A DNA stretch of 64,000 bases. Source: Vombatus ursinus. Lineage: Eukaryota; Chordata; Mammalia; Diprotodontia; Vombatidae. The translations under genes were made by a program, and so were the position numbers. Every line of letters begins with the position of its first letter. Within the stretch, counting starts at the first letter, position 1. The stretch lies in the NCBI RefSeq assembly GCF_900497805.2, contig NW_020954548.1:7790905-7854904 (forward strand). The letters are read 5' to 3'. The notes below the pieces were generated by a model. It was not told the origin of the DNA, did not search any database, and saw only the letters and a list, made by a program, of their open reading frames with translations. This document shows positions 11,191-22,154 of this stretch, in pieces.

Positions 11191-11279
11191 CTAATGTATT
11201 CTAGAATTTTGCAGGGAATTAAAGTCAAATTCACTGTCCTCTACTTTGAAGACTATACTCCCTGTCTTTATCTCTCTCC

Positions 11280-11402
11280 TGATCTCTTTGCTCTCTCTCT
11301 CTCTCTCTGCTCTCCCTGTGTCTGTCCTGTGTCTGTGCCTCTGTCTCCGTCTCTCTCTGCCTCTCTCTGCCTCTCTGTCTCTGTCTCTCTCTCTCTCCCT
11401 CT
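11280..11402 (+). repeat. Polypyrimidine (CT/TCTG)n tract
   Basis: Strongly strand-biased CT, CTGT and CTGC repeats. Frames across it encode Arg/Glu-rich or Ser/Leu-rich low-complexity peptides and are not genes. Confidence 0.9.
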
Positions 11403-12174
11403 TTTTGAATTTGCCCTTCTCTTCTTTGGCACCTCTTTTGCTCTTCACAAGCTCTCAATGATCCAAAGATTCTTGAGAGTGGCTCCACACTCTTGTACAC
11501 CAATTTTTTCAATGCCACAGAATACAATTCTCCACCAGTCATTGACTTGAATTCATGGAGAGAAGCTAAGTACTCTCTTACTATCTCCTTGCTTACTGGG
11601 GATTTCAACTTCCAGCTAAGCATTTTCATGCTCTCCATTCCAGTTCAGTAAAATTCCTGAACATTATGAGTTTAGGAATTTTACTGTAGTGCCTGTCACT
11701 ATAGCCCCTTATTTTTATTACTATTAAACATCGAACCTTGCAAAGTGAAAAAAGAACTGGACTTTGGGTATTTTATCAGTGACATAAAAGGATGGAGATA
11801 ATTTACCAAGGCTTGAGTCAGAGAATTCAGGAAGACTGAATTCTGGATTATGTGCTTAAAACAATAGGCAGTCAGATGGCTCCTTAATGTATTCAGAAAT
11901 CTTGTTAAGTCAACTTTATAACTTTTTTTTTTGACAAGGGAGGCCTTTAAAATATGTTTCCTCATTGTAGAGAGGGTGAAGTTCAGTACAAATATTTGTT
12001 TGGAGAAGAAACAGGGCGTACCAACGCTATGGAGAAGGGAATTGTAAAAGCTTACTTACAGTAGTGGTGGCAGAAACAGCTAGTAGAGAGCTCCTTGTCT
12101 TCTTTGTAGGTGATTTAATGAGCCTAACTGCAGCCCTGATGGCAATATTTTAAGCAGGAAGGACATTTTTAGGA
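11403..12174. other. Stretch with no recognised element
   Basis: No repeat family identified. Several short open frames lack family resemblance. Confidence 0.35.
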
Positions 12175-12290
12175 GGCAGTGCTGGGTGGTGGAAAGTACT
12201 TGGACTTTGAATCAGAAGACCAAGTTTTCAATCCCTTTTCAGATAGAGCACAAGTCCCTTCATTTTTTAGAGCCTCAGTTTCCTAATATG
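12175..12290 (+). mobile_element. MIR fragment
   Basis: 'tttgaatcagaagaccaagt' and 'agagcctcagtttcctaata', followed by an A-run to about 12306. Confidence 0.65.
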
Positions 12291-12306
12291 TTAAAAAAAA
12301 AAAAAA

Positions 12307-12555
12307 GGTTCAGCTAAGTGGTACAGTGATTAGAGTGTCGGATCTGAAGTCAGGAATACTCACCTTCCTGTGTTCAAATCTGGCCTTGGACATTTACTAG
12401 CTGTGTGACCCTGGGCAAGTCACTTAACCCTGTTTGCCTCAATTTCTGTAGGTATAAAATGAGCTGGAGAAAGAAATGACAAACTACTCCAGTATTTTTT
12501 GCCAAGAAAACCTCGAATGAGGTCATGAAGAGTTGGACATGACTGAAAATGATTG
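12307..12555 (+). mobile_element. SINE with BovB/RTE-like 3' tail
   Basis: The tRNA/MIR-like head runs from 'cagctaagtggtacag' through 'tgtgaccctgggcaagtcac'. It is fused to a tail reading 'atgagctggagaaagaaatg', 'actactccagtatt' and 'gagttggacatgactga', the reverse complement of the BovB 3' pattern. It lies directly after the A-run of the preceding MIR. Confidence 0.75.
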
Positions 12556-12559
12556 ATCA

Positions 12560-13679
12560 AAAATAGTGTTCATTATATTACTCCTACCTCCTTCCAACCG
12601 TGGTTGTGTGACTTTGCAAACCTTAAAATATGTACATTTGAGTTGCTATTGTTGTTAATGTAGGTCTGAAGTAAACTATTTAATTAACATATTACTTGAA
12701 AGATAATTTACTGAAATGGGCTTTTTCTTTGGTCCCAGAAGAACCCAAAGGTCCTTCAACACCAATCCTGTCAATGCTTCTCATTTAAGAATTTCTTTTG
12801 CTTCTTGTGGGCTAAGGTGCTAAAAGGAACTCCTTTAGAAACAGCAAACAACCACAATCCAGTTGGTGAGGACTAAAGTTTTTTATTCTATGAGTTGATG
12901 TCCACAATGACATTTTTGCAGAAAATAATAATATTCCTATGAGCTGAAGTATTTGTCTTTTTTCCTTCTCAAACTTTAGAGAGAGCAGCATAGCATAGGT
13001 GAGACTTCTCAGCTCTAAAAGGTGTGACTACTCAAGACTTTTTGCCTCAATCTAGATGACTGTTTAAAGCAGGTTTCTGATGACGCCCAAGTTTATTAGC
13101 CTTATATGGTCTAGTTAATTTTATACTGTCCATAGCCAAACAGCACATTTGATCCTGGCTAGTTTTCCCAAAAATAATGCTTCATGTCAGTAACAAGAAG
13201 GATAGGATGAAAAATGAGTGAGTGACTCAGGGCCAGATAATCCAAAGTATGTTCTCTATAAAATTCCCTGGGTCAGCAATGTCATCTTTGAATATCAAAG
13301 ATAGCACATAACTGGCCCCGAAGGCCCTCTCCCAACATTTCTCACAAAACAAAGTCTCTTCTTGCCCTTCCAAGACAGTCAACAGGGCAACTTTCTTCTT
13401 CATATACCTCTTTTCCTCCCTAGGCCTAATCTTGACCTGGTAAATCTGGGGATCACCCTGGGGTTAAACTTCTTTTGTAGACCTTGATATGTCAATATGC
13501 TAGTCTCCTTTGCTTCCAAATTAAGTTGGTTAAAAAAATTCCAGGCCAAAAGTTTTATTTCCTGCATGGAAGAAAAATAACATTCCCATAGGAGGCCAAG
13601 TTCTATACTACTGGTAGGGCTAAGAATCCAGTGTGTGTATAGCGGGGCCAGCAACAGAGAGGAGAGGTTCTCCCTTGGA
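12560..13679. other. Stretch with no recognised element
   Basis: About 1.1 kb of moderately AT-rich sequence without known repeat signature. A 96-codon minus frame at 13400-13690 has no recognisable domain. Confidence 0.35.
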
Positions 13680-13895
13680 AGCAATGGCACTGTGGACAGA
13701 GCACTTACTGTGTAATCATAAGACCTGGGTTCAAAATTTAAGCTCTACTACTCAAAGGCAGTAATGCCTTTGAGATCTTGGAAACATCACCAACTCTATG
13801 GACCTCATTTTTCTCATCTATAAAATGGGAGAATTTTACTTGATAACAATCTGAGGTCTCTTCCAATTCAGAAGCTATGATCCTGTGATAATCAT
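13680..13895 (+). mobile_element. MIR
   Basis: 'gcactgtggacagagcactt', 'aagacctgggttcaaaattt' and 'tctataaaatgggagaattt', with the tail 'gaggtctcttccaattcag'. Confidence 0.7.
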
Positions 13896-14282
13896 TCCTA
13901 GTATTGAATCTCAGCCAATGGGGGAAAGATGAACCTCTTCTTCTGCCAATAGAGAAAGGGATCAATAGAATTAAATGTCAGTTGGAGAACAGGTAGAACA
14001 CATCTCTAGCTCAATGGTTCATTTTTAGCTTGTAAAACTAAGCTGGCACAAAAGGCTTTAAACTCCCTACTTGGATATGTTGTCTTACCCATCACACTTG
14101 CTTAGTATTGATGAGGGCATCTTGGTCATGAACCTGAAATTCTCCAGCTACTTAAAAGTAGCATTAAGGAGTATTGCTAACCAATCAGTCAATGAACACA
14201 CATTTGTAAGGGTGTGGTCCCATTCAGACTACATTTGTACCTTGTAAAGGGAAAATACCCTTCAGATTTATCCCTTACGTTT

Positions 14283-14340
14283 ATTAAATGCCAGGCATCT
14301 GCATGCTAGGTACTAGAGACACAAAGTCTGTCAGTCAGTC
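14283..14340 (-). mobile_element. Short L2 3' end
   Basis: 'ttaaatgccaggcatctgca' and 'tactagagacacaaag' are reverse L2. A (CAGT)n run follows. Confidence 0.5.
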
Positions 14341-14364
14341 AGTCTGTATGTGTATGTGTGGGTA

Positions 14365-14632
14365 CTAACATTTATAAAGCACTTACTGTGTGCCAGGCAC
14401 TGTGCTAAGCACTTTGCAATTATTACCTCATTTGTTCCTCACAACAACCTTACAAGGTAGATGCTATTATGCCCATTTTACAGATGAGGAAACTGAAGCA
14501 GACAGAAGTTAAGTGACTTGCCCAAGTCCCACAGCTAGCAAATGTCCGAGGCCAGATTTGAACTGAGGTCTTCTTGCCTCCAACCCTAGCATTCTATCCA
14601 CTACATCACCTAGCTGCCTAGGTAAATATAAG
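14365..14632 (-). mobile_element. CORE-SINE/MIR, essentially full length
   Basis: Runs from the tail 'actgtgtgccaggcactgtg' through 'ccattttacagatgaggaaa' and 'gccagatttgaactgaggtc' to the head 'tatccactacatcacctagc'. It keeps CORE, A-box-side and B-box regions. Confidence 0.8.
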
Positions 14633-14639
14633 CTATAAG

Positions 14640-15310
14640 AAGACAGGAAAGTCTGGGGAAGGTAAGGTTGGTTATGAAGGGTTTTGACAAAGGCTTTTAT
14701 ATTTGACTCTGGAGTTGATAGGGAGCCACTGGAGTTTTTGGGGGGTGGGGTAACATGGTCAGACCTTTGCTTTAGAAAAAACACTTTGGTGGCAGAGTAG
14801 GGGATGGAATGGAGTACAGTAAGACAGGTGGCAGGCAGACCCATCAGCAGGCTATTACAACAGTCTAGGCATGAAGTGATAGGGGCCTGCACCAGGATAG
14901 CAGCAGTATCAGAAGAGAGAAGGAGGCATATTCAAGGGATAGTACAAAGGTGAAATCTATAGGCCCTGGCAACAAATCGCATGGGGGGGGGGGGGGGGGG
15001 GGGGGTGAGAGAGAGTGGAAAGCCTCAACACTAATAGTGGAGTTTAGAAGGGGGAGGGTTTAGGAGGAAAGATAATGAATTCAGTTCTAGACACATTGTG
15101 TTTAAAATGTTTGCAGAATATCCAGTTCAAGATGTCTAATGGGCAATTGAAATAAGAGACTAGAAGTCAGCAGAGCCTAGGTCTAGATATGTAGATCTAA
15201 GAATCATTAGCAAAAAGATGATCATTGAATCCACTGGAGCTGATGAGATCACCAAATGAAATAGAAAAGGGAGAAAAGAGAAGAGGGTCAGGACAGGCTT
15301 CTGTGGGATG
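14640..15310 (-). mobile_element. L2 LINE, ORF2 C-terminal end and 3'UTR
   Basis: Reverse L2: 'ttgatagggagccactggag', 'ggggtaacatggtcagacct' and 'aaacactttggtggcag'. The minus strand encodes LDCCNSLLMGLP, close to the L2 ORF2 C-terminal motif LDYCNSLLxGLP. A 23-G run interrupts the element. Confidence 0.7.
14983..15005 (+). repeat. Poly-G run of 23
   Basis: Twenty-three consecutive G residues inside an L2 relic. Such runs can form G-quadruplexes and also cause length errors in sequencing. Confidence 0.9.
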
Positions 15311-15334
15311 CCCACTATTAGCACCAAAGTCCAT

Positions 15335-15740
15335 TCACAAGCCTATGAGGTAATGGATTCAGTGCTGAGTTCAGTGCCAGGAAGTCCCAAGTTCAAATCC
15401 CACTTCTGAATTTTACTATGTTGCGGTGGGTTCAAGAGCTAATTGTTAAATTCAAGCTGAGTATTTATACCTCAGAATCTGCAAATACTATAAACAGGAC
15501 TTAATTGCTTTTGTTGATTGCCTAGGCTTAAGAAAGTCTTGCAGAAAATGTTAATAATGCATACTAAACTTGAAAGTGCCCAGATTGCTCTTGCCTGTTG
15601 TTTAACATTTACCAATACACCACAGTATGTGATCCAGAGCAAATCACCTCCAATCCCTAGCTTTGTGGCCCTGGACAAGTCTCTTAACTCCTTTGAGCCT
15701 TAGATAATAATGCCCTGGTACTTATTTAATAAATAATAAC
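15335..15740 (+). mobile_element. Two MIR fragments (15335-15425, 15635-15740)
   Basis: 'gtcccaagttcaaatcccac' marks the first. 'ctggacaagtctcttaactc' with 'ctttgagccttagataataa' marks the second. The 200 bp between is unassigned. Confidence 0.5.
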
Positions 15741-17084
15741 CTTGATTCCAATCTATGGTATTATAAAGACACCCCTATGCAGGCAATTGATTGTATAGGA
15801 TTAAGCAGATTCCCTTTTTGGCTAGGTAGTGGCTTTGAACAATTTTAGGCAAAAATAACAAATATAGTGTATGACATTTTCTGAGACATTGGTCTTAGAA
15901 CTGTAAAAAGCTCTTGATACTTGTTTTTTATCAGTGTTTATTTAGATATTTTGTTTGCCTTCTAAGCCCAAGCACGGGCTCTCTGTATATACCACATCCT
16001 GGAAGTCAGAAGGGGATTTTTGGGTAAAATGTGTGAAATGTTCAGCCGTTCCAATGGATCCATAATCTTCACTAGTGAAGCTGGAAACCCTTGAATGCTT
16101 TCTAATCCTGGTTCTGTCCATGGATGTATCTGTTGAACAAAGTGAAGGCCACGCTTGAGTTCTTTCAATATTGCATGGATTTTAGTGCAACTCTGTGGTT
16201 GACTGTCCCTTACTCAATACACAAGATCCACTTCCTTCTCTAGCCATACATCAATCATTCAATCAGCGATTTTTTTTTTTTTACTAAAGTGCCACGATAG
16301 GCACTAGGGATATATGCCCTCCATGGTGATTTTTATGAAGCAGTATTGCAGCACATTGCAGCCTGATCACAGCCATCATGTCTGTTTCCATTGTCCTTTG
16401 GGTCCTCTGAAAACATTATGTTTGAAATAGCAGGGAAGAACCTGAGCTCAATATAATGACTGATCATTATAGAGATTAATGGTCTCTATAAAGCTTCTCT
16501 ATACCTAAACAAGAAAAAAAAAGTTCCTGGAAGGAAGTAGCCAGGTTAACTCATCTTAACTTCAGAGAAAAGGAAGTTGATATATTTAAAATCTTAACAA
16601 AGACCCATGGCTGACCTTGGGCCAGAATTTGAGTTTTAGACCCTATTTTCTTAGATACTGGCTATTTAGTGGAAATTTCTGTTCCTCTACATGTTCAGAC
16701 AGTTACACACAGGCACTACTTCCTTACTGAGACACAGAATCCAGCTTTCTGTCAGCTACTTCCCTAGTTGGATTTGTTTTCACCTGAAGATGACTTATAT
16801 AACCAACTGACGCTAAAGCGAAAGACTCCATTAATAGTGTCAGTATCTCTTGTTTGAGATCAGCTCACGCTCATTGGTTTTCTCCATCACTACAAATTAA
16901 ATGACCCTTCATCTTATTTACACTGAATTAAACTAATACGCTCATATGCTAACTTCCTGCGTACCAATTGCTCATCTGGATACCACATAAGCATATGCCC
17001 AATTCAATTAGGAAAAGAAATTTTTAAAAAAATCCAGAATCTATTCAAGGAGTAAACAGAATCTATACAAGGCTGGGGAAGGGA
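15741..17084. other. Long stretch mostly without recognised repeats
   Basis: A short reverse L2 end lies at about 16250-16320 ('gcactagggatatat'). The rest shows no family pattern. The part 16720-16990 has a conserved-noncoding look (mixed composition, several ATTAAT and TTAATT sites). Confidence 0.35.
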
Positions 17085-17355
17085 AGGGAATAAACATTTA
17101 TGTAATGCTTACTATGTGCCAGGTACTTAGCTAAATACTTTTATAGATACTATCTCATTTGATCTCAATAACTACCCTGGGAAGTTGGTGCTTTTACTAT
17201 ACCCATTTTATGGATGAAAGAACTGAAGTAAACAAAGGTCAAGTGACTTACCCAGGGTCACACAGTTGGTAAATATATGAGGCTGAATTTGAATTCAGGG
17301 CTTTTTAACTCCAGGCCCAGCCCTCTATCCACTACGTCTAACTTCTTCTGCACTG
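17085..17355 (-). mobile_element. CORE-SINE/MIR, full length
   Basis: 'cttactatgtgccaggtact', 'aagtgacttacccagggtca' and 'gccctctatccactacgtct' in order. Confidence 0.8.
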
Positions 17356-17474
17356 GTCAAGACAATGATAAAATAATACTGCTAAAAGGAATATTTATGC
17401 TGGGATTCTGTATATTTACTTTGCCTTTCCCCGAAGAGAATTGACTGACCCTCAAGTTTAAGATAAAACTAGTA

Positions 17475-17640
17475 TGGGAATTCTTTACCTGGGATCCATG
17501 AAAACTATTGCAATGTGTTTTCCATTATAATCCAGTCTTTTATTTTCATCATTTAAAAGCATTATTCTGATAAAGGGTCCATAAACTTCACCAAAATGTC
17601 GAAGGGGTCCAAACATATGCAATAAGTTAAGAACTGCTCT
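17475..17640 (-). mobile_element. hAT-like MITE, same family as 2343-2539 and 52419-52615
   Basis: Starts 'gggaattctttacctgggat', has 'agcattattctgataaaggg' and 'ccataaacttcacc', and ends 'gttaagaactgctc'. A tRNA-SINE has inserted into its right terminal repeat. Confidence 0.65.
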
Positions 17641-17758
17641 AGACACTGGCCCTGGAGTCAGGAGGACCTGAGTTCAAATCAGGCCTCAGACACTTACTAC
17701 TTAGCTGTGTGACCCTGGGCAAGTCACTTAATCCCCAATGCCTCTTTTAAAAAAAAAG
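17640..17758 (+). mobile_element. tRNA-derived marsupial SINE, 5'-truncated
   Basis: Starts at 'tagacactggccctggagtc', includes 'gagttcaaatcaggcctcag' and 'gtgaccctgggcaagtcact', and ends in an A-run. The 11-bp direct repeat aagaactgctc at 17629-17639 and 17759-17769 fixes the ends. Confidence 0.85.
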
Positions 17759-17859
17759 AAGAACTGCTCCAGAGTATGCTCTAAATATAGCAGCAAACAC
17801 TGATAATATTCACTAAGGAAAAGTTCCCAGGTCCAGATGAGGAGGAATAAATAAATAAT

Positions 17860-17995
17860 TAAACAAAGATTTATCATATTTTATATATTATTATATATTT
17901 TATATATACCATATAATTATACATTTACAGGTATGTTCATGTGTGCATGTATACATATGGTAGCAATTATAATATATATTAGCAATAAAGACTTA
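17860..17995 (+). repeat. TA-rich low-complexity region
   Basis: Degenerate TATA/TTAT repeats, then 'atgtgtgcatgtatacatat'. Confidence 0.8.
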
Positions 17996-18427
17996 TCTTT
18001 GAAGATCCTTAAATTTCCCTTAAATAATTCACTCTAGGCCTAACAGTTTAGAATTGGATGATTGGGGTGGTGGGAGATATTTGAGATATGAGTTGTAAAA
18101 TTGTTCATTACACAAGCTAACCTCCACCAAGGTCCCCCTCCAATATTCCCCATCCAGTCAGAGCATTCTCAAAGGCCATTCTGAGATCTCACAGAATCTT
18201 CTGAGCTGGAAATGCTTTGAGTATGAGTCCATGGTCAGACAGTCATCCAAAGGTTCACTACCAGGAGGTTGGCTAACAGGTGGTAACTTTTTCTGACCAC
18301 ACAACTCATGAAGTCATCTATTAAAGCCATGGAAGGGTTAGGATCTGTGCTGGTAGAAGGAGTCCCAAACCAAAGTAATCACATATCCTTGAAGCGTTGC
18401 CATAAATTGTCATCAATAAGAATTTAT

Positions 18428-18725
18428 GAAAAAGTAGGAGGAGAAAGAGAAGGAGGAGGAGGAGGAGGGTGAGGAGGAGGAGGAGGGTAAGGAGGGACAG
18501 GAGGACAAAGAGGAGAAGGACGGGGATGAATGAGGAGGAAGAGAAGGATTAGGACAAAGAGGCTGAGGACAAAGTAGGAAAAGGAAAAGAAGAAGGACGA
18601 GGATGAGGAAGAGGAGGATGAGGAGGACAAGAACAAGGAGAAAAAAGAGGATAAGGAGAGAAGGGAAAGAAGGAAGGGAGGAAAAGAGTAAAAGAGAAAG
18701 AAGGGAGGAGGAAAAGAAGGAAGGA
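18428..18725 (+). repeat. Purine-rich (GGA/GAA)n tract, about 300 nt
   Basis: Almost all G and A on the plus strand, with scattered C and T. Open frames reading through it on the minus strand are Ser/Pro/Phe low-complexity and are not a gene. Confidence 0.9.
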
Positions 18726-18870
18726 TGGGGCAGCTAGATGGCCCAGTAGATAGAGCTCTTGCCCTGGAGTCAGGAGGATCTGAGTTCAAATCCAGTCTCA
18801 GACATTTGAAACTTACTAGCTGTGTGACCTTGGGCAAGTCACTTAACCCGGATTGCCTCATCAAAAAAAC
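18726..18870 (+). mobile_element. tRNA-derived marsupial SINE, full length
   Basis: Begins 'tggggcagctagatggccca', has the B-box region 'gagttcaaatccagtctcag' and ends 'cctcatcaaaaaaac'. Direct repeats aaagaaggaagga lie at 18713-18725 and 18871-18883. The flank is low complexity, so this duplication is less secure than others. Confidence 0.85.
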
Positions 18871-18883
18871 AAAGAAGGAAGGA

Positions 18884-19228
18884 AAAAGCGTCAATGAAAC
18901 AATTATAAAATACACAGAAGACAGCAAAAGGAAGTTCAGAAAGAAACACAAACAAGCAGACAGTATTGGAAATAACATGTCAAACTTATTATGTGCTTTT
19001 AAAACCAACAAGCTGTACAAATTAGAGGTTCACCATTTCATGTATAATTGTCTTTTTCTGTGCTTCTTTGAATATGAAAATGATTGAGTTTATTGATGCC
19101 TATTAAATTAATAATAAAAATATTTTTTAAAAGTAGCTAGATGAAGCTTAGATAGGTCTTATTAGTAGTAGGCTCAGCAAGAAGACCTAAAATCAAAATT
19201 ATCAGGTTGAGGCAAAAATCCTTTACAA
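18884..19228. other. AT-rich stretch, no recognised element
   Basis: Nothing identified. It ends at the hAT insertion. Confidence 0.3.
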
Positions 19229-19455
19229 CAGAGATGTCAAATATGCAACCATCAGGTTGAATTACTGTATCCAATACTCAGGAGTAGAGTCCAAATGAGA
19301 TTAAGATGAAGTTGGGAAATGTTTAACAAAATTAATAAAAATTCATTAGAAGATAAATAATGTTAATATGGGGGTTTTCTAAGTCAATATGCAGCCCACA
19401 GGGATCCTTATGTACTATTTAGTAACCTCCTCTGTATTTGAGTTTGATATCATTA
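19229..19455. mobile_element. hAT-like MITE, 227 bp, with 8-bp duplication
   Basis: The left end starts cagagatgtcaaat and the right end reads gagtttgatatcatta, imperfect inverted repeats. The internal 'cagcccacagggatccttat' resembles a marsupial hAT-type repeat I recall. The flanking octamers ctttacaa (19221-19228) and ctttacag (19456-19463) match at 7 of 8. Confidence 0.75.
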
Positions 19456-19599
19456 CTTTACAGTATAACACCTAAAATGTGCATCTTGGTATTTCATAAT
19501 AAGCATCATTCACCCATGCCATGAAACTCTTAAGATCATATCATATCATAATGGGGGAGGGAGAAGGAGAAGGTCCTGTTGTTGTTTAAATAAAATTGT

Positions 19600-19930
19600 T
19601 TAGAATATCAGAGCTAGAAGGGACCATAAAAACCATGTGATCCAGGCAGTCAGCCAATAAGTATTTATCAAGCCCCTAGTATGTGCTTAATACTATGAAG
19701 CACTGGGAATATAAAAAAAAAGAAAAAGAAAAAGAAAAAAGACAGTATCTGCTCTCAAGGATCTCATAGTCTAATGGACAAATCCATTCAACTCCTATAT
19801 GTTACAGATGTGGAGACTAAGGCAATACAAGCATAAGTGTCCAAAGTCATATATATGGGTAATTAATGGCAGAACCAGTACTTGGCTCCAAATGTCATCC
19901 TCTTTCTATCCCAGGATGGTGCCTCCTTTA
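19600..19930 (-). mobile_element. MIR split by an L2 3' end (L2 at 19645-19790)
   Basis: The MIR parts are 'gagctagaagggaccataaa' on the left and 'gttacagatgtggagactaa' on the right. The L2 between reads 'agtatgtgcttaatactatg' and 'tgctctcaaggatctcatag'. It carries a small AAAGA repeat. Confidence 0.6.
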
Positions 19931-20429
19931 ACAGAAAATACTACTCTATGGAGCTCTATTTGTCTGGGGAGCATTTAGTAAGATAACAATGCTGGTGTAG
20001 ACATATTTTGTTCAAAATAATTCTTCCCCTTCCTCCCACCCCCAACTATATTCAAACCAAATAATGAGGTAGCCTGTAATTACATATTTTTTAAGCCTGT
20101 CATGTTGTGAGGATATGATGAGCTCTAATTGTAGCAGAGCACTTAGGGAGACTGGTAATTATACAGTCATTAAGCCAGTTAAATGCACTACGGTCTCTTC
20201 ATCATTCTGTGTATTCCTTGTGTCAACTGGCAGATCCCCCCAGCTGCACCCCAGCTGAAAGATTAAGCTGGCAATTAGCAGTCAGCAGGTACCAAAATGA
20301 TGGTCCACATCACTACAACGTGAAGCTTCCTCTTCTCTAAGCCCTATGCTTTTTCTTGGCACCATCGATTGAACAAAATGATAAACAAAGCAAATGGCAG
20401 ATTACAAACAGGACAAACATAATGAATCA
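19931..20429. other. Repeat-free stretch, candidate conserved noncoding element (20090-20340)
   Basis: No transposon signature. It contains 'agactggtaattatacagtc', 'ccagctgcaccccagctgaa' (two CAGCTG E-boxes) and 'gctggcaattagcagtcagc', a density of homeodomain and E-box sites typical of developmental enhancers. Confidence 0.35.
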
Positions 20430-20700
20430 GCAATGGGATCTTGAAAAACTTATATTTACATAACTATCCGGAGGTTAACAGTGCTTTACAAACATTTCCT
20501 CAAAGGAGTGGCACAAAAGAAAAGAAAAACCCCAACTAGAACCCCAAGAAGAAGATATTGGAAGTGTAATGCATATTGAAGTGGTTAAATGACTTGGGAT
20601 ATGTCACATGGCTAAGGTGAAGGAGAGCCTTTATGCAAACCCAGGTCTGCTGACTCCCTAGCTAATTCTGATTCCACTAGACTACTCTGCCTTTACAAGG
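20430..20700 (-). mobile_element. MIR, diverged
   Basis: 'gtgctttacaaacatttcct', then 'gttaaatgacttgggatatg' and 'aacccaggtctgctgactcc'. Confidence 0.55.
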
Positions 20701-20754
20701 CTTCTGCACACCAGGATGTGGGAGAAAAGGGTTGTAGTTGGATCATCATTGATA

Positions 20755-20860
20755 GGTCACTGAATCTCAGTTGGAGAAGATTCTAGAATCCATCCAATCC
20801 AATCTCCACATGTAAAGAACCCCTTCTACAGCATGACCAAGGAGGATGAGGTAGCCAGAA
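20755..20860 (-). mobile_element. L3/CR1-type fragment
   Basis: 'tccaatctccacatgtaaag' followed by 'ccccttctacagcatgacca' resembles reverse CR1-like 3'UTR. Confidence 0.45.
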
Positions 20861-21599
20861 GACACTTTTCTGAGAACTGGACTAATACTTTTTCCCCACC
20901 CGAACCCCCATCCCTCTCTACCCCATGAAATTTTCAACTGCTGTGGCCCTTTAGTGAAGAAGAAATTGTACCAAGCAAGAAGAACTAGTTTACACCTAGG
21001 AAGAGAATCATAATATGGCACATTGGTTTCAGGGCTATCATTCTTCACTGGAGTTCATGGGGCAGCAAGGAATTGATTTCTCTGGAGATTTCTATCAGCA
21101 CTCATCAAAACCATCCTCCTACTCTGACATTTCTTAGCATTTCAAAACCCTCAAAGGACAGCTTAATTTTGCAAACCCCAGGAGTCTCTTTTCCTCTTCT
21201 TTCAGGCCAATTGTTGGAGAGCTTGCATTCATAAATAGCCAAGTCAGGCTGGGGTTAACTAAATCTGTTTCTTAAAGAAAGATGAACTTCTATCGCCTAA
21301 ATGACTGAAAGTTAATAATAATAAAAAAAAAAAGACAAGTATCATCTTGACCTATGGTCCAAGAATTCAACACTACAGGTAGAAAGCTACCTGCTCCACC
21401 CCCAATATATGATATAGTAATCATCATTATAGGTGTGACTAATTAGTTTATTTAGATGGATAGGCCTAGTAGACTTAAAGAATCCAGTTCAAAGAAATTC
21501 AAGATAAACTAGGGGAAAGCAGGGTTGGGAAAATACTGAACTAGGGTGTACCTTCCAGAGTTGATAGAGCTAGGTGAGAAGCCACACTGGGAAATAGTG
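20861..21599. other. Stretch with no recognised element
   Basis: Nothing identified by eye. A frame of 93 codons across 20767-21048 (minus) lacks family resemblance. Confidence 0.3.
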
Positions 21600-21800
21600 C
21601 GTTATGGGACTGCATAAAGGCACTGGGTTACAAAGGATGAAGGAGTGGTGGTGTACCAATCTAAAGAGATGGCTTCAAATCCTGGTTCTACATATTACCT
21701 CTTAATATATGAGTCTAGACAAGTCATTCAATCTTTCTTAGCCTTAGTTCTCTCATATGTATAAGGACCTCTAGGTTTATGATCCCATGGAGGAAAACAT
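21600..21800 (+). mobile_element. MIR, diverged
   Basis: 'gatggcttcaaatcctggtt', 'agtctagacaagtcattcaa' and 'taaggacctctaggtttatg'. Confidence 0.6.
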
Positions 21801-22154
21801 CAAAGACAAACACTGATTATTTTATCATTTTACCTCAGTCAAGCTCTGGAATTTTTGTATATCTATAGCAGGTATTTGTGCCAGGGAAAATGGAAGACCT
21901 ACCTACTCCTCTCTCTGATGCTTAGGAATTCTTAGGGGTCAAAACCAAAGTGGTGCTGAAGAACCAGGGCCACAAAGTTATTTCCCAGAGATCCTTTTGT
22001 CTGGGATCTTTCTTAAGTGTGAAGGTCCTCTTTAGGTCTATCCCAAGAAACTTTTTCAGCAGAGGCTCTTTTTTTCTTCTCCATCCCCCATCCCATGCCT
22101 TCTCAATCATTCTCTAAAATCATGCATGAAGACAAAGGCATAAAATCTCACCAG

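Noticed and set aside
11191-11638. Overlapping Arg/Glu-rich and Ser/Leu-rich frames on both strands
   Set aside because: They are translations of a CT-rich low-complexity tract.
14509-14892. 127-codon minus-strand frame
   Set aside because: It crosses a CORE-SINE and an L2 relic. The recognisable motif LDCCNSLLMGLP belongs to the L2, not to a host gene.
18424-19020. 198-codon minus-strand open frame, the longest in the window
   Set aside because: It reads through the purine-rich tract and a SINE, giving Ser/Pro/Phe low complexity with no domain.
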